In this document: positions 1-8,238 of the stretch, piece by piece
Layout of the letters: each line of letters starts with the position of its first letter
Position numbering within the stretch: position 1 is the stretch's first letter
DNA from: Segetibacter sp.
GTDB lineage: Bacteria; Bacteroidota; Bacteroidia; Chitinophagales; Chitinophagaceae
NCBI GenBank assembly: GCA_030146445.1
Contig: JASLBT010000023.1
Span: 1-24,699, forward strand
Length of the DNA: 24,699 nt
Direction: 5' to 3'
Notes under the pieces: model-generated
What the model saw: only the letters and a program-made list of their open reading frames with translations
Told to the model about the DNA's origin: nothing
Databases searched by the model: none
Made by a program: the position numbers and the translations under genes

Positions 1-313
1 TGGAACACAAGCATAATAAAAGGGCGCCCGGTATACGAATAGTAGAGGGTGAGATTTTACAGCTTTTTTTCTGAAGAAAGCATAATAGAACCGTTCATAC
101 CTGTGTAATTTGCAGCAGCAATTGCACTCACTTAAAAGATCCGGGTTTTTGCAGCCAGCCACAGGCTCTGCAGGCGCGCGATTTAGTAGAAGAGCACATG
201 AGGGTCGGTGAGAAGGTACGGGCAGGGCTCACCTACTCGTTTCACCGGCGCTTGGTTTCGATTTTTTATATACATCAGGCCTCTTAATTATCAAGGCAAG
301 TACTCCGAACCTA
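1..313. other. Leading intergenic stretch, no supported gene
   Basis: No gene is supported here. Two plus-strand frames are open from the window edge, one to a stop at 40-42 and the other to a stop at 72-74. Either could be the tail of a gene that starts outside the window, but the pieces are too short to identify. The rest is stop-rich in all frames. I see no clear TAnnTTTG box before the glycosyltransferase that starts at 314. Confidence 0.5.
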
Positions 314-1063
314 ATGAAGATATCGATCATTACCGCAACGTACAACAGCCAGGCAACAGTTGGCGATACGATACGCTCGGTTAATAACCAGAAATATAAG
401 AACATCGAACATATCATAGTAGATGGTGCATCTACCGACGATACATTGAAGATCGTTAAAGAGTCGCATCGTGGCCCCATGGTTTCGGAGCCCGACAAAG
501 GTATCTACGACGCCATGAATAAGGGAATTGCAATGGCCACAGGCGATGTAATTGGGATCATCAACTCCGATGACTTTCTCGCTAACGACGAGGTGATTGA
601 AAATGTGGTTAAAACGTTCCAGTCCGAAATGTGCGATGTGGTGTACGGTGACCTCGTTTATGTCGATCCCGTGGACACAGACAAAGTACTCAGGAGATGG
701 ATCGCGGGGAAATATGTTCCAAGCCAGTTTTTGCAGGGCTGGATGCCTCCTCATCCCACTGTTTTCGTAAAAAAGAAACTATACTCGAAATATGGCGGCT
801 TCAACCTCGATTTAAAAAGTTCAGCGGACTACGAGTTGTTATTGAGGCTGCTTTTCGTAAATAAAGTGAAGGTAAAGTACCTGCCGGGGGTACTTGTACG
901 CATGCGCTCCGGAGGCCAAAGCAACCGGTCGTTCCAGAATAGGCTAACAGCGCACAAAGAAGACTACCTCGCCTGGAAAATCAATGGTCTCTCACCGAGG
1001 TGGTATACGCTTATGATGAAACCGGTGCGTAAGATCAAGCAATTTATCGTGATCGACCGGTAA
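314..1063 (+). CDS. GT2 family glycosyltransferase, WcaE-like
   Basis: A 249-residue cytoplasmic family 2 glycosyltransferase, expected to add one sugar to the lipid-linked repeat unit of the polysaccharide. The N-terminal GT-A nucleotide-binding strand reads KISIITATYNS, and VDGASTDDT lies at about residues 36-44. The subfamily signature SEPDKGIYDAMNKG (58-71) is shared with the colanic acid enzyme WcaE, and the metal-binding acidic pair is in NSDDF (84-88). A HPTVFVKK segment and a SADYELLLRL segment, typical of the acceptor half, follow. There is no signal peptide or membrane segment. The ATG at 314 sits directly before the first beta strand. The gene is related to the glycosyltransferase at 9361. 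It is separated by about 310 bases from the export gene and may be the end of an upstream unit. Donor and acceptor sugars cannot be told from sequence. Confidence 0.9.
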   Translation: MKISIITATYNSQATVGDTIRSVNNQKYKNIEHIIVDGASTDDTLKIVKESHRGPMVSEPDKGIYDAMNKGIAMATGDVIGIINSDDFLANDEVIENVVKTFQSEMCDVVYGDLVYVDPVDTDKVLRRWIAGKYVPSQFLQGWMPPHPTVFVKKKLYSKYGGFNLDLKSSADYELLLRLLFVNKVKVKYLPGVLVRMRSGGQSNRSFQNRLTAHKEDYLAWKINGLSPRWYTLMMKPVRKIKQFIVIDR

Positions 1064-1374
1064 CACAATTCGCCCACTGGATATCATAGATTATCCCGGA
1101 TCAGGCGTAGCTGCCTGGAAGCACTTCAATATTTGCTGCTTTACCTGGATTTGTGCTGTTTGCTGGCAATTAAGTTGGCAAACCGACCCTCTTCCGAGGA
1201 GTTCTGTAAAAAACCGGCTGCATTACAAACCTGCCGCTCCACCTGGCGGGGCAACAAAATTGAATCGTTAATTTCTGCTGGTTACATCATCTTCCGGGCC
1301 GGACGGAACGTACTATTTCAATTTCTCTCTTAATTTCATATACTTTAGTTTTGCGCTCCAATAAATAACCCTTA
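1064..1374. other. Intergenic stretch before the export operon
   Basis: No convincing gene in 311 bases. A 66-codon open frame at 1133-1333 has a non-ATG start and no recognisable motif. A small inverted repeat (CAGGC 1102-1106, GCCTG 1113-1117) lacks a T tract, so I do not call it a terminator. The end of the stretch carries the promoter-like box listed separately. Confidence 0.5.
1346..1353 (+). promoter_or_regulatory. Candidate Bacteroidota -7 promoter box (TAGTTTTG)
   Basis: TAGTTTTG matches the Bacteroidota primary-sigma -7 consensus TAnnTTTG exactly. It lies 21 bases before the ATG of the export gene at 1375, which would give a short leader. The -33 element is weak: TTTC at 1322-1325, with 20 bases between, instead of TTTG. 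If real, it would drive the export/Wzz/Wzx/methyltransferase genes. Confidence 0.45.
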
Positions 1375-3810
1375 ATGAAAGATTTTGCGAGAATTGGATT
1401 CCTGTGTGTTGTTTTTCTAGGTTTCTTTCAAATCACCCAAGCCCAGGACATGTTTAAGCTCAAAGACCTGAGCAGGGTTAATGTAGATGCTTTGACAGAT
1501 GAGGAGGTGCTTCGTTATAGGGATCAGTTCCGGGCTTCCGGGATAACTGAGACCCAGGCCGAACAGCTGGCAATTCAAAAAGGGCTACCATCCTCTGAAC
1601 TACTTAAGTTGAAAGCCCGAATCACCAGGCTTGAAAATCAGGGACCGGGTAAAGTTACCGCACCACCAATAAAAAGGGGGGCTGATACCGTGTTGCCGGT
1701 CCGGGAGCGACGCGACAAGGAAAAGGATAAGGACACCGTGAAGAGCCTGATCTTCGGTAGTGAACTGTTTAGAAATAATACCCTCTCTTTCGAACCTAAT
1801 GTACGGATCGCATCTCCAAAAAACTACACTTTAGGGCCCGACGACGAAGTACTTATTGATGTTTATGGCTACCAGGAAGTGAATTACCGGCTGACGGTAA
1901 GCCCGGAAGGGACAATTGTGATCCCTTATGTTGGGGTAATTACCGTTTCCGGATCTACAATTGAGCAGGCAACGGTTCGGATCAAGGACCGGATGAGCCG
2001 GAACGGCTACGCGAGCCTCCGCAGCGGCCAGTCGAAGCTGGTGGTCAACGTAGGAAAAATCAAAAGCATACGCGTTACTGTTGTTGGAGAAGCAAGACGC
2101 CCCGGCAGTTATACCGTTTCTTCACTTTCAACTATGTTCAACGCCCTTTATGCGGCTGGTGGAATAACCGACCGGGGCTCGTTCCGCACCATCCAACTCG
2201 TGCGCAGCGGTAAAGTCGTAGATACCCTCGATGCTTATGACTTTCTTTTACGTGGAGACCTTTCACATAATGCAGGCTTGATGGACCAGGATGTGGTACT
2301 CATACCCGTGTCGGAAGCACTTGTTGAAGTAAGAGGTGAAGTAAAGAGACCGGGTATATATGAGATCCTGCCGACGGAAAACCTGAATGACCTGTTTAGG
2401 TTCACGGGCGGCTTTGGTAATGAAGCTTATACAGCTGGTATTCATGTTGAGCAGGTTACGGAAAAGCAGCGACAACTGCGCGATGTAAGCAGACAGGAAT
2501 TTGCGAGTTTCACCCCCGGCAGAGGGGATATTGTTTACGTAGATAAAATACTCGATAAATTCGTAAACCGGGTAACCATCAGGGGAGCAATCATGCGTCC
2601 CGGGGCTTATGAACTTACGCCTGGATTGACCATCGGCGCCCTGGTGCGCAGGGCAGAGGGTTTGCGGGAAGACGCATTAAAAGACAGGATAATTATTTTA
2701 CGCAGCCGCGAGGATATGACGGTCGAATATATTCCCGTTCAGATAAACGAGGTTTTAGCCGGGCGGGAAAACGACCTGCTACTGAAAAAAGAGGATGTAA
2801 TCACCATTGCTTCAGTCTTCGATTTCAAAGAGAATTACACGGTAACTATCCAGGGAGAGGTTCGGAAACCCGGCGTGTACAGGTATGTGGACAGTGCTAC
2901 GCTCAAGGATCTCTTGTTTGAAGCGGGCGGCTTAACAGATGCAGCTGCACCTCAGCAAATTGAGATCGCGCGGCGCCTGAATTCCGATACGATAACGGCC
3001 AGTGACCAGCGTGTCTCACAGATCATCGAGGTTTCTTCGGAACGGGACCTTCGTGTAAGGAGTAACGAGGTTAAAATTGCACCATGGGATATTGTGATTG
3101 TCCGTACCAAGTTGGGCTACAAACCGCAGGTTACAGTAAGGCTCGACGGTGAAGTGCAGTATCCCGGTGTTTACGTTTTGCAAAGCAAATCCGACAGAAT
3201 TAGTGATATAATCAGCCGCGCCGGTGGCCTTACCCCACAGGCAAATTTGCAGGGCGCTTATCTTAGTCGTATAAACGTGAGTGAACGCGACAAAGATGTT
3301 AATATTCAACGCGTCAAGAAAGTACAGGCGATGTCAAGAGATACCACCGACAGCCTTATCAAACAGGTTTCGAAACCTTTGGTAAAGATCGGGCTGGACC
3401 TCGACAAAATTCTTAGTGCACCTCACCAGGGAGAAGACATGATGCTGCAGGAAGGCGACGTGCTGAATGTTGGCCGGCACACGTTCGAAGTAAAAATTAA
3501 CGGGGAAGTGCTTTTTCCGACACAAGTGGTATTCAAACCCGGTGCAGACGTACGCTACTATATCGATAAGGCCGGGGGGTTTGCCGAAAACGCCGTCAAA
3601 AAGCGAACGTATGTGCTTTATGCGAATGGCTATGCAGCAAAAACACGCAAATTCTTGTTTTTTAAGAATTACCCGGAAGTAAGGCCCGGGTCAGAGATAC
3701 TCGTGCCACTCAAACCAGAGCGGAAAGGCGGTCTTTCTACAGGTGAGCTAATCGGGTTGACTTCAGGATTAGCAACAATATTAACCCTGATTATCACCCT
3801 TACACGATAA
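1375..3810 (+). CDS. Polysaccharide export outer-membrane protein with six SLBB repeats (Wza-like OPX)
   Basis: An 811-residue outer-membrane polysaccharide export protein, expected to form the channel through which the finished polymer leaves the periplasm. Residues 1 to about 24 are a Sec signal peptide (hydrophobic core FLCVVFLGFF, cleavage after TQA or TQAQ). There is no lipobox cysteine, unlike E. coli Wza. A polysaccharide-export (Poly_export) domain begins near residue 150 (YTLGPDDEVLIDVYG). Six SLBB-type units follow, starting near residues 232, 316, 399, 488, 585 and 703. Five carry the G-E/A-x-x-x-PG-x-Y core; the last is degenerate (GEVLFPTQVVF). A hydrophobic C-terminal segment at about 790-810 could be the membrane-spanning helix. 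Wza has far fewer SLBB units; long multi-SLBB versions are usual in Bacteroidota. The partner Wzz gene lies 67 bases downstream. Confidence 0.93.
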   Translation: MKDFARIGFLCVVFLGFFQITQAQDMFKLKDLSRVNVDALTDEEVLRYRDQFRASGITETQAEQLAIQKGLPSSELLKLKARITRLENQGPGKVTAPPIKRGADTVLPVRERRDKEKDKDTVKSLIFGSELFRNNTLSFEPNVRIASPKNYTLGPDDEVLIDVYGYQEVNYRLTVSPEGTIVIPYVGVITVSGSTIEQATVRIKDRMSRNGYASLRSGQSKLVVNVGKIKSIRVTVVGEARRPGSYTVSSLSTMFNALYAAGGITDRGSFRTIQLVRSGKVVDTLDAYDFLLRGDLSHNAGLMDQDVVLIPVSEALVEVRGEVKRPGIYEILPTENLNDLFRFTGGFGNEAYTAGIHVEQVTEKQRQLRDVSRQEFASFTPGRGDIVYVDKILDKFVNRVTIRGAIMRPGAYELTPGLTIGALVRRAEGLREDALKDRIIILRSREDMTVEYIPVQINEVLAGRENDLLLKKEDVITIASVFDFKENYTVTIQGEVRKPGVYRYVDSATLKDLLFEAGGLTDAAAPQQIEIARRLNSDTITASDQRVSQIIEVSSERDLRVRSNEVKIAPWDIVIVRTKLGYKPQVTVRLDGEVQYPGVYVLQSKSDRISDIISRAGGLTPQANLQGAYLSRINVSERDKDVNIQRVKKVQAMSRDTTDSLIKQVSKPLVKIGLDLDKILSAPHQGEDMMLQEGDVLNVGRHTFEVKINGEVLFPTQVVFKPGADVRYYIDKAGGFAENAVKKRTYVLYANGYAAKTRKFLFFKNYPEVRPGSEILVPLKPERKGGLSTGELIGLTSGLATILTLIITLTR

Positions 3811-3866
3811 AGATAATCCGGATGACATCCCTTCAAATTGAAAATAGCATCTCATCACTAAACAAC

Positions 3867-3872
3867 GAGGAG
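3867..3872 (+). promoter_or_regulatory. Ribosome binding site (GAGGAG) for the Wzz gene
   Basis: GAGGAG ends five bases before the ATG at 3878. It supports that start over the in-frame ATG at 3905. Clear Shine-Dalgarno sites are uncommon in this window. Confidence 0.6.
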
Positions 3873-3877
3873 TACCA

Positions 3878-4915
3878 ATGAGTGAGTCGGGAGAAGAGGT
3901 AACGATGCACGATTTCAAAAACATCCTTAAAGGGTGGTTCAAATATATTTTGTCGAAATGGGTGATCATCGGCATTGTAGGAGTGATATCCGGGATCTGC
4001 GGAATTCTATATGCCTGGTTCCAGAAGCCGGTATATACAGCTGAAATAACGTTTGCTTCGGAAAATACCAGTGCATCGAGGTTGGGTGGTTACGCCGGTC
4101 TTGCGGCACAATTTGGCGTTGACTTAGGCGCAGGGGGCGGAACTGTTTTCGAAGGAGAGAACCTGATGGAACTGCTGCGCAGCAGGCTACTCGTTGAAAA
4201 AACCTTGTTGAGCCCGGTTTCCGTTGATGGGAAACAGGAACTCTTAATCAATTATTACATCCGTATAAATCAACTGGATAAGGAGTGGGATAAGCGTCCC
4301 GGTTTAAAGGGCTTTCGGTTCACCAGCGATCAAAAGCCCGGAATTCGTCAGCGGGACAGCTTACTGAAACATTTCAGTAGGGGCATAATCGAAAACAGCC
4401 TTGTAATTGGAAAAGTGGATAAGAACTTAAACCTGATTTCCATTACAATGACGGACTATGACGAGCTGTTCGCAAAAATATTTGTTGAACAGCTTGCTGA
4501 AAATGCCATCCAGTACTATATCGATTACAAGGTGCAGAAGTCGCGACAAAATGTTGCTATCCTTCAGCGACAAACTGACTCCATCAGGAGTTTGCTCACC
4601 GGGAATATCGTATCGGTAGCAGTATCGAATGATTTGAACGTAAACCCGGTCAGGCAAGTAGTGAGAGCAAATGTGCAGCGTAAACAGGTAGACGTTCAGG
4701 TGAACAGCCAGGTTTACGGAGAACTGCTGAAACAACTTGAGTTTTCCAAAATAACCCTTCGGCGCGAAACTCCATTGATCCAATTAATCGATACGCCTAC
4801 ACTTCCACTCGATAAACAAAAAATGGGACGAATGAAAGCTGCCATTATATTTGGTGTGCTCGGAGGTGTAGTTATGGTACTCATCTTGCTTCTCAGAAGG
4901 ATATTCGCTACTTAA
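3878..4915 (+). CDS. Wzz/PCP chain-length determinant protein, without kinase domain
   Basis: A 345-residue inner-membrane polysaccharide co-polymerase, expected to set polymer length and link the inner-membrane machinery to the export channel. The topology is diagnostic. There is a short cytoplasmic N-terminus and a first membrane helix at about 28-48, followed by PVYTAEITFA, the usual start of the Wzz domain. A large periplasmic part with coiled-coil-like helices (about 200-300) comes next, then the proline-containing segment TPTLPLDKQ, and a second helix at about 322-340. The protein ends just after this helix in LLLRRIFAT, so no cytoplasmic BY-kinase (Wzc) domain is fused and none is encoded nearby. 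Start chosen for the GAGGAG site five bases upstream. It lies between the export protein and the flippase genes. Confidence 0.88.
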   Translation: MSESGEEVTMHDFKNILKGWFKYILSKWVIIGIVGVISGICGILYAWFQKPVYTAEITFASENTSASRLGGYAGLAAQFGVDLGAGGGTVFEGENLMELLRSRLLVEKTLLSPVSVDGKQELLINYYIRINQLDKEWDKRPGLKGFRFTSDQKPGIRQRDSLLKHFSRGIIENSLVIGKVDKNLNLISITMTDYDELFAKIFVEQLAENAIQYYIDYKVQKSRQNVAILQRQTDSIRSLLTGNIVSVAVSNDLNVNPVRQVVRANVQRKQVDVQVNSQVYGELLKQLEFSKITLRRETPLIQLIDTPTLPLDKQKMGRMKAAIIFGVLGGVVMVLILLLRRIFAT

Positions 4916-4941
4916 ATAGTATCAAAGGTTTGCTCAAAAGA

Positions 4942-6318
4942 ATGCTCCATTCACATTTTAGTGTTTATTTAAAACAGGTCGGGCAAATACGTTTTCAACA
5001 GCTGATTGTAAATCGGCAGGTCAAGAACATCTTCTTTTCACTTGTTTTCAGGGTCGGCGCCCTTTTAAGCAATTTTCTTATTGTACCTCTTCTGCTCAGC
5101 CGCTTTTCCAACCTGGAATATGGAATTGTTGTTACGATACTTTCCATCTCAACCTGGTTTACGTTTATAGACTTTGGTCTGGCGAATGGACTGAAAAATA
5201 AGATTTCTGAGTCTTTGGCCAACAACGACCATGTAAACGTAAGAAAATATATAAGTACAGCCTATTTGACCCTTCTTAAGGTGGTCATCTGTTTTGCGGC
5301 ATTGCTACTGGTAGCACATCAGTTTGTCGATTGGAATTACCTGTTGGAGGGACCGGAACCACTAAGATCATCTGTAAACCTGCTTGTACTGTATGGTTTG
5401 CTATTGTTTTTCGGTAAGATTATCGTCGAACTGATCAACCCGGTTTTACTCGCATTTCACAAAACTGCTGTTTCATCGCTGATCGGTTTTGTGTCACAGC
5501 TTGGTATCTTACTAATCTGCTACTTGTACAAATTCACCAACATTAACTCGCTCCTTCAGTATGGATTAACCTTCTTCTGGGTTCCGCTGGTTGTCGTAGC
5601 TGCTTTCAGTGTATACTTCTATCTTGGACCCCTAAAGAACGTAGCGCCATCTGCAAGGTTTTTAGAGACTCGCTACCAAAAAAATCTTCTAAAACTCGGG
5701 GGCAGTTTCTTTATAATTCAAATTGCTGTGATGATCATCTTTACGACAGATAACCTGATCGTGGGAAAAATATTCGGTTATGAAGAGGTTGGCAGGTATA
5801 ACATAGCGTTTCGCTACTTTAATATTCCGCTAATGGTGCTTGCAATTATGCTTACGCCCTATTGGCCGATCTTTTCCGAATGGTTTGTGGCAAGGAACTT
5901 TCATGGTGTTAAGCGTATGATGAACCGGCTACTTTGGGTGTGGATAGCATTCGTTATTGTTTCTGTTGCGATGTTATTTTCGGCAACTTTCGTGTATAGA
6001 ATATGGGTTGGGCCAACAGTAAGCATTCCCTTAATCCTGAACATCGGCATGTTCCTTTTCGCGATTATAAGCGGCTGGAACAGCATTTTCGCAACGTTCA
6101 TTAATAGTACCAATAAATTAAGATTACAACTTTACAGTTGCGTTGTCGCAGGTGCGCTAAATGTGCCGGTTTCGGTTTACCTGGCAAAACATACTTTTCT
6201 TGGTCCTGCGGGAGTGATTTACGGTACCTGTATCTGTTTGATATTAAGCTCGGTTTGGGCACCCATACAATATTATAAACTGGTGAATAATCGGGCAGGA
6301 GGAATATGGAACAAATGA
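4942..6318 (+). CDS. Wzx-type lipid-linked oligosaccharide flippase
   Basis: A polytopic inner-membrane protein of the polysaccharide transporter (PST/MATE-like) superfamily. It is expected to flip the undecaprenyl-linked repeat unit to the periplasm. About twelve hydrophobic segments cover the protein. Typical features are the N-terminal FRVGALLSNFLIVPLLLSRF followed by EYGIVVTILS, and a central IIFTTDNLIVGKIFGYEEVG like the half-repeat hallmark of Wzx proteins. I use the ATG at 4942 (458 residues). A TTG four codons earlier at 4930 (462 residues) is possible and would lie immediately after AAAGG at 4924-4928. The 3' end overlaps the methyltransferase start by 13 bases, suggesting translational coupling. 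Sequence does not reveal the repeat unit carried. Confidence 0.9.
   Translation: MLHSHFSVYLKQVGQIRFQQLIVNRQVKNIFFSLVFRVGALLSNFLIVPLLLSRFSNLEYGIVVTILSISTWFTFIDFGLANGLKNKISESLANNDHVNVRKYISTAYLTLLKVVICFAALLLVAHQFVDWNYLLEGPEPLRSSVNLLVLYGLLLFFGKIIVELINPVLLAFHKTAVSSLIGFVSQLGILLICYLYKFTNINSLLQYGLTFFWVPLVVVAAFSVYFYLGPLKNVAPSARFLETRYQKNLLKLGGSFFIIQIAVMIIFTTDNLIVGKIFGYEEVGRYNIAFRYFNIPLMVLAIMLTPYWPIFSEWFVARNFHGVKRMMNRLLWVWIAFVIVSVAMLFSATFVYRIWVGPTVSIPLILNIGMFLFAIISGWNSIFATFINSTNKLRLQLYSCVVAGALNVPVSVYLAKHTFLGPAGVIYGTCICLILSSVWAPIQYYKLVNNRAGGIWNK
6297..6302 (+). promoter_or_regulatory. Ribosome binding site (AGGAGG) for the methyltransferase gene
   Basis: A full AGGAGG lies inside the end of the flippase gene. 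It is three bases before the ATG at 6306 and twelve before a second in-frame ATG at 6315. The spacing is short for the first and long for the second, so either could be used; the protein changes by only three residues. Confidence 0.5.
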
Positions 6319-7109
6319 ATTGTAACATCTGTGGCAATGAAAGCACGCTGCTTTTTCGCGCTACAATTCTGAACAAGTACCTTGCCGGGTATTTTAAGTG
6401 TAAAGCCTGCCATTTCATTCAAACAGAGCACCCTTATTGGTTAAATGAGGCATACGCTTCCGCAATCACCTCGTTGGACCTTGGCCTTTTATCACGAAAC
6501 CTGGTTTTGATCCCAATAACTTCGGCACTGATCAATAGAACCTTCGACCAGGCAGGAAAGTTCATCGACTACGGCGGTGGTTATGGCGTTTTTACCCGCC
6601 TTATGCGCGACCAGGGATTTGATTATTATCGTTACGACATCCATTGCGAAAACCTGTTTGCGAAACACTTCGATATCGCCGACCTGGAAGCAGGCATGCA
6701 ATTTCAGTTGGCGACTGCATTTGAAGTTTTTGAACACCTGGCTAATCCCAAAGAGGAACTGGAAAAGATGTTGTCAATGACCGACTCTGTTTTCTTTTCT
6801 ACCGAATTGGTGCCTGCAGGTGTTAACGAGTCTAAAGATTGGTGGTACTTTATGCCGGAAACGGGCCAGCACATCTCTTTTTATTCGGTGGAGAGCCTGA
6901 ATCATTTAGCCAGCATTTTTAAGCTGAATTTATATACAAACCGGTTTAACCTTCATTTACTTACGAAAAAGAAAATATCGCCGCTTACTTTCAGGCTACT
7001 GACACGGTACAAAGCGGCAAAAATTTACAACCGGGTTTCTGACCGGAAGGAGTCGTTGTTAATGAAAGATTATCACCAGGTTTTACAAAAACTGCAACGG
7101 CAGGGTTAA
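6306..7109 (+). CDS. Class I SAM-dependent methyltransferase with N-terminal CxxC pairs
   Basis: A 267-residue soluble methyltransferase. Two CxxC pairs at residues 6/9 (CNIC) and 32/35 (CKAC) form a probable zinc-binding module like that at the N-terminus of some sugar C-methyltransferases and related enzymes. The SAM-binding motif I is FIDYGGGYG (about 86-94). A later ATAFEVFEHLANP-like segment (near 137-149) is typical of the Methyltransf_23 group. Position inside the polysaccharide locus, overlapping the flippase gene by 13 bases, suggests it methylates a sugar of the repeat unit or a nucleotide sugar, but the substrate is inferred from context only. The length is short compared with the roughly 400-residue C-methyltransferases, so an O-methyltransferase role or end-capping is equally possible. 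Confidence 0.8.
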   Translation: MEQMNCNICGNESTLLFRATILNKYLAGYFKCKACHFIQTEHPYWLNEAYASAITSLDLGLLSRNLVLIPITSALINRTFDQAGKFIDYGGGYGVFTRLMRDQGFDYYRYDIHCENLFAKHFDIADLEAGMQFQLATAFEVFEHLANPKEELEKMLSMTDSVFFSTELVPAGVNESKDWWYFMPETGQHISFYSVESLNHLASIFKLNLYTNRFNLHLLTKKKISPLTFRLLTRYKAAKIYNRVSDRKESLLMKDYHQVLQKLQRQG

Positions 7110-7205
7110 TCACAAAAGCTGCATGTACAAAGTGAGTTTTTCCTTAAAGCTCCAGCTACCATCAGCAATACCCCGCTCACATGTTTAACGAATGCTGTCT
7201 AAAAA

Positions 7206-7213
7206 TAAATTTC
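7206..7213 (+). promoter_or_regulatory. Weak candidate -7 box (TAAATTTC) before the dehydratase-like gene
   Basis: TAAATTTC differs from TAnnTTTG at the last base. TTTA at 7184-7187 stands 18 bases upstream where a -33 TTTG would be. It is 11 bases before the ATG at 7225. The 115-base gap after the methyltransferase would allow a promoter here, but the match is imperfect. Confidence 0.22.
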
Positions 7214-7224
7214 TGCCATAAAGT

Positions 7225-8214
7225 ATGAAGACAGCGATTATTACGGGTATAACCGGGCAAGATGGAGCCTACCTGGCCAAGCTTCTTCTCGGGAAGGGTT
7301 ATGAAGTAATCGGTGTTACCCGGAATGTCAGCAAGATCAGCAGGTTTCGGTTCCAATACCTGGATATTGCCGATGCAATACAAATCGTGGAATACGATCT
7401 TATGGACCTCTCGAGCGTCATTAAGCTCATCCGGGAGTATAGGCCCGACGAGTTTTATAATCTTGCCGCACAAAGTTCCGTGGGTCAATCGTTTGCCCAG
7501 CCGATAGGTACCCTGCACTTTAACATCATCTCAGTTTTGAACATTCTGGAGGGCATAAGGATAATGAATCCAACAACCCGCTTCTACCAGGCTTCAAGCA
7601 GTGAAATGTTCGGTAAAGTAGAAAACCTTCCGGTTACCCTGCAAACGCAGATGCACCCATTGAGTCCATACGCCATCTCGAAGGCTTCGGCACACTGGAT
7701 TGTCGTGAACTATCGTGAAGCATATGGTCTTTTTGCATGTAATGGAATACTGTTCAACCATGAGTCATTCCTGCGGGAGGGTAACTTTTTTGTAAAGAAA
7801 GTGATCCGGGAAAGCATTCTCAATAGGCATAATGCGGGGTGGAAGTTGCAGGTTGGCAATCTTAATGTGAAAAGAGACTTTGGTTATTCACCAAAGTTTG
7901 TTGAGGCTATGTGGCTTATCGTACAACAGGAAAAGCCCCGTGACCTCATTATTTGTTCGGGAAAAAGCATACTCTTGCACAACATAGTTGAGCACATCTT
8001 TTCAAGGCTGAACCTCGATATCAACACACAACTTGTCATCGATGAAAAGTTGTTTCGACCGGTTGACATCGAAGACATTTATGGCGACAACACCGAGTCG
8101 AAAGCCGTGTTGAATTGGAACTATGACCTTGACTTCATGGATGTACTGGATATGTTAATAGAAGAAGAACTCAGGTATTTGGAATCTTCCGGGGGATTAA
8201 TGGAAACCAGGTAA
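7225..8214 (+). CDS. Divergent GDP-mannose 4,6-dehydratase-like SDR enzyme
   Basis: A 329-residue extended short-chain dehydrogenase/reductase closely related to GDP-mannose 4,6-dehydratase (GMD). It has the NAD(P) motif TGITGQDGAYLA (residues 8-19), the QASSSEMFG active-site strand (Ser125 and Glu127 at the usual Thr and Glu positions), and the Tyr149-x3-Lys153 pair. It differs from the canonical gmd at 15692. The RR-containing loop after the second beta strand, which in GMD shapes the tetramer interface and NADP site, is shortened. The substrate segment normally NHESPLRGETFVTRK reads NHESFLREGNFFVKK. It probably acts on a GDP-hexose, but could have another substrate or be a reductase. It is followed after 24 bases by a GT4 gene, so its product may feed that transferase. 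Confidence 0.78.
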   Translation: MKTAIITGITGQDGAYLAKLLLGKGYEVIGVTRNVSKISRFRFQYLDIADAIQIVEYDLMDLSSVIKLIREYRPDEFYNLAAQSSVGQSFAQPIGTLHFNIISVLNILEGIRIMNPTTRFYQASSSEMFGKVENLPVTLQTQMHPLSPYAISKASAHWIVVNYREAYGLFACNGILFNHESFLREGNFFVKKVIRESILNRHNAGWKLQVGNLNVKRDFGYSPKFVEAMWLIVQQEKPRDLIICSGKSILLHNIVEHIFSRLNLDINTQLVIDEKLFRPVDIEDIYGDNTESKAVLNWNYDLDFMDVLDMLIEEELRYLESSGGLMETR

Positions 8215-8238
8215 CTTAAACTAAAGGAAAAGGAACAT

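Noticed and set aside
1102..1117. Inverted repeat CAGGC-GTAGCT-GCCTG after the first glycosyltransferase gene
   Set aside because: Only five pairs and no T tract, so a terminator call is not justified.
1133..1333. 66-codon plus-strand open frame between the first glycosyltransferase and the export gene
   Set aside because: Non-ATG start, no recognisable motif, unusual composition, no ribosome site; best explained by chance.
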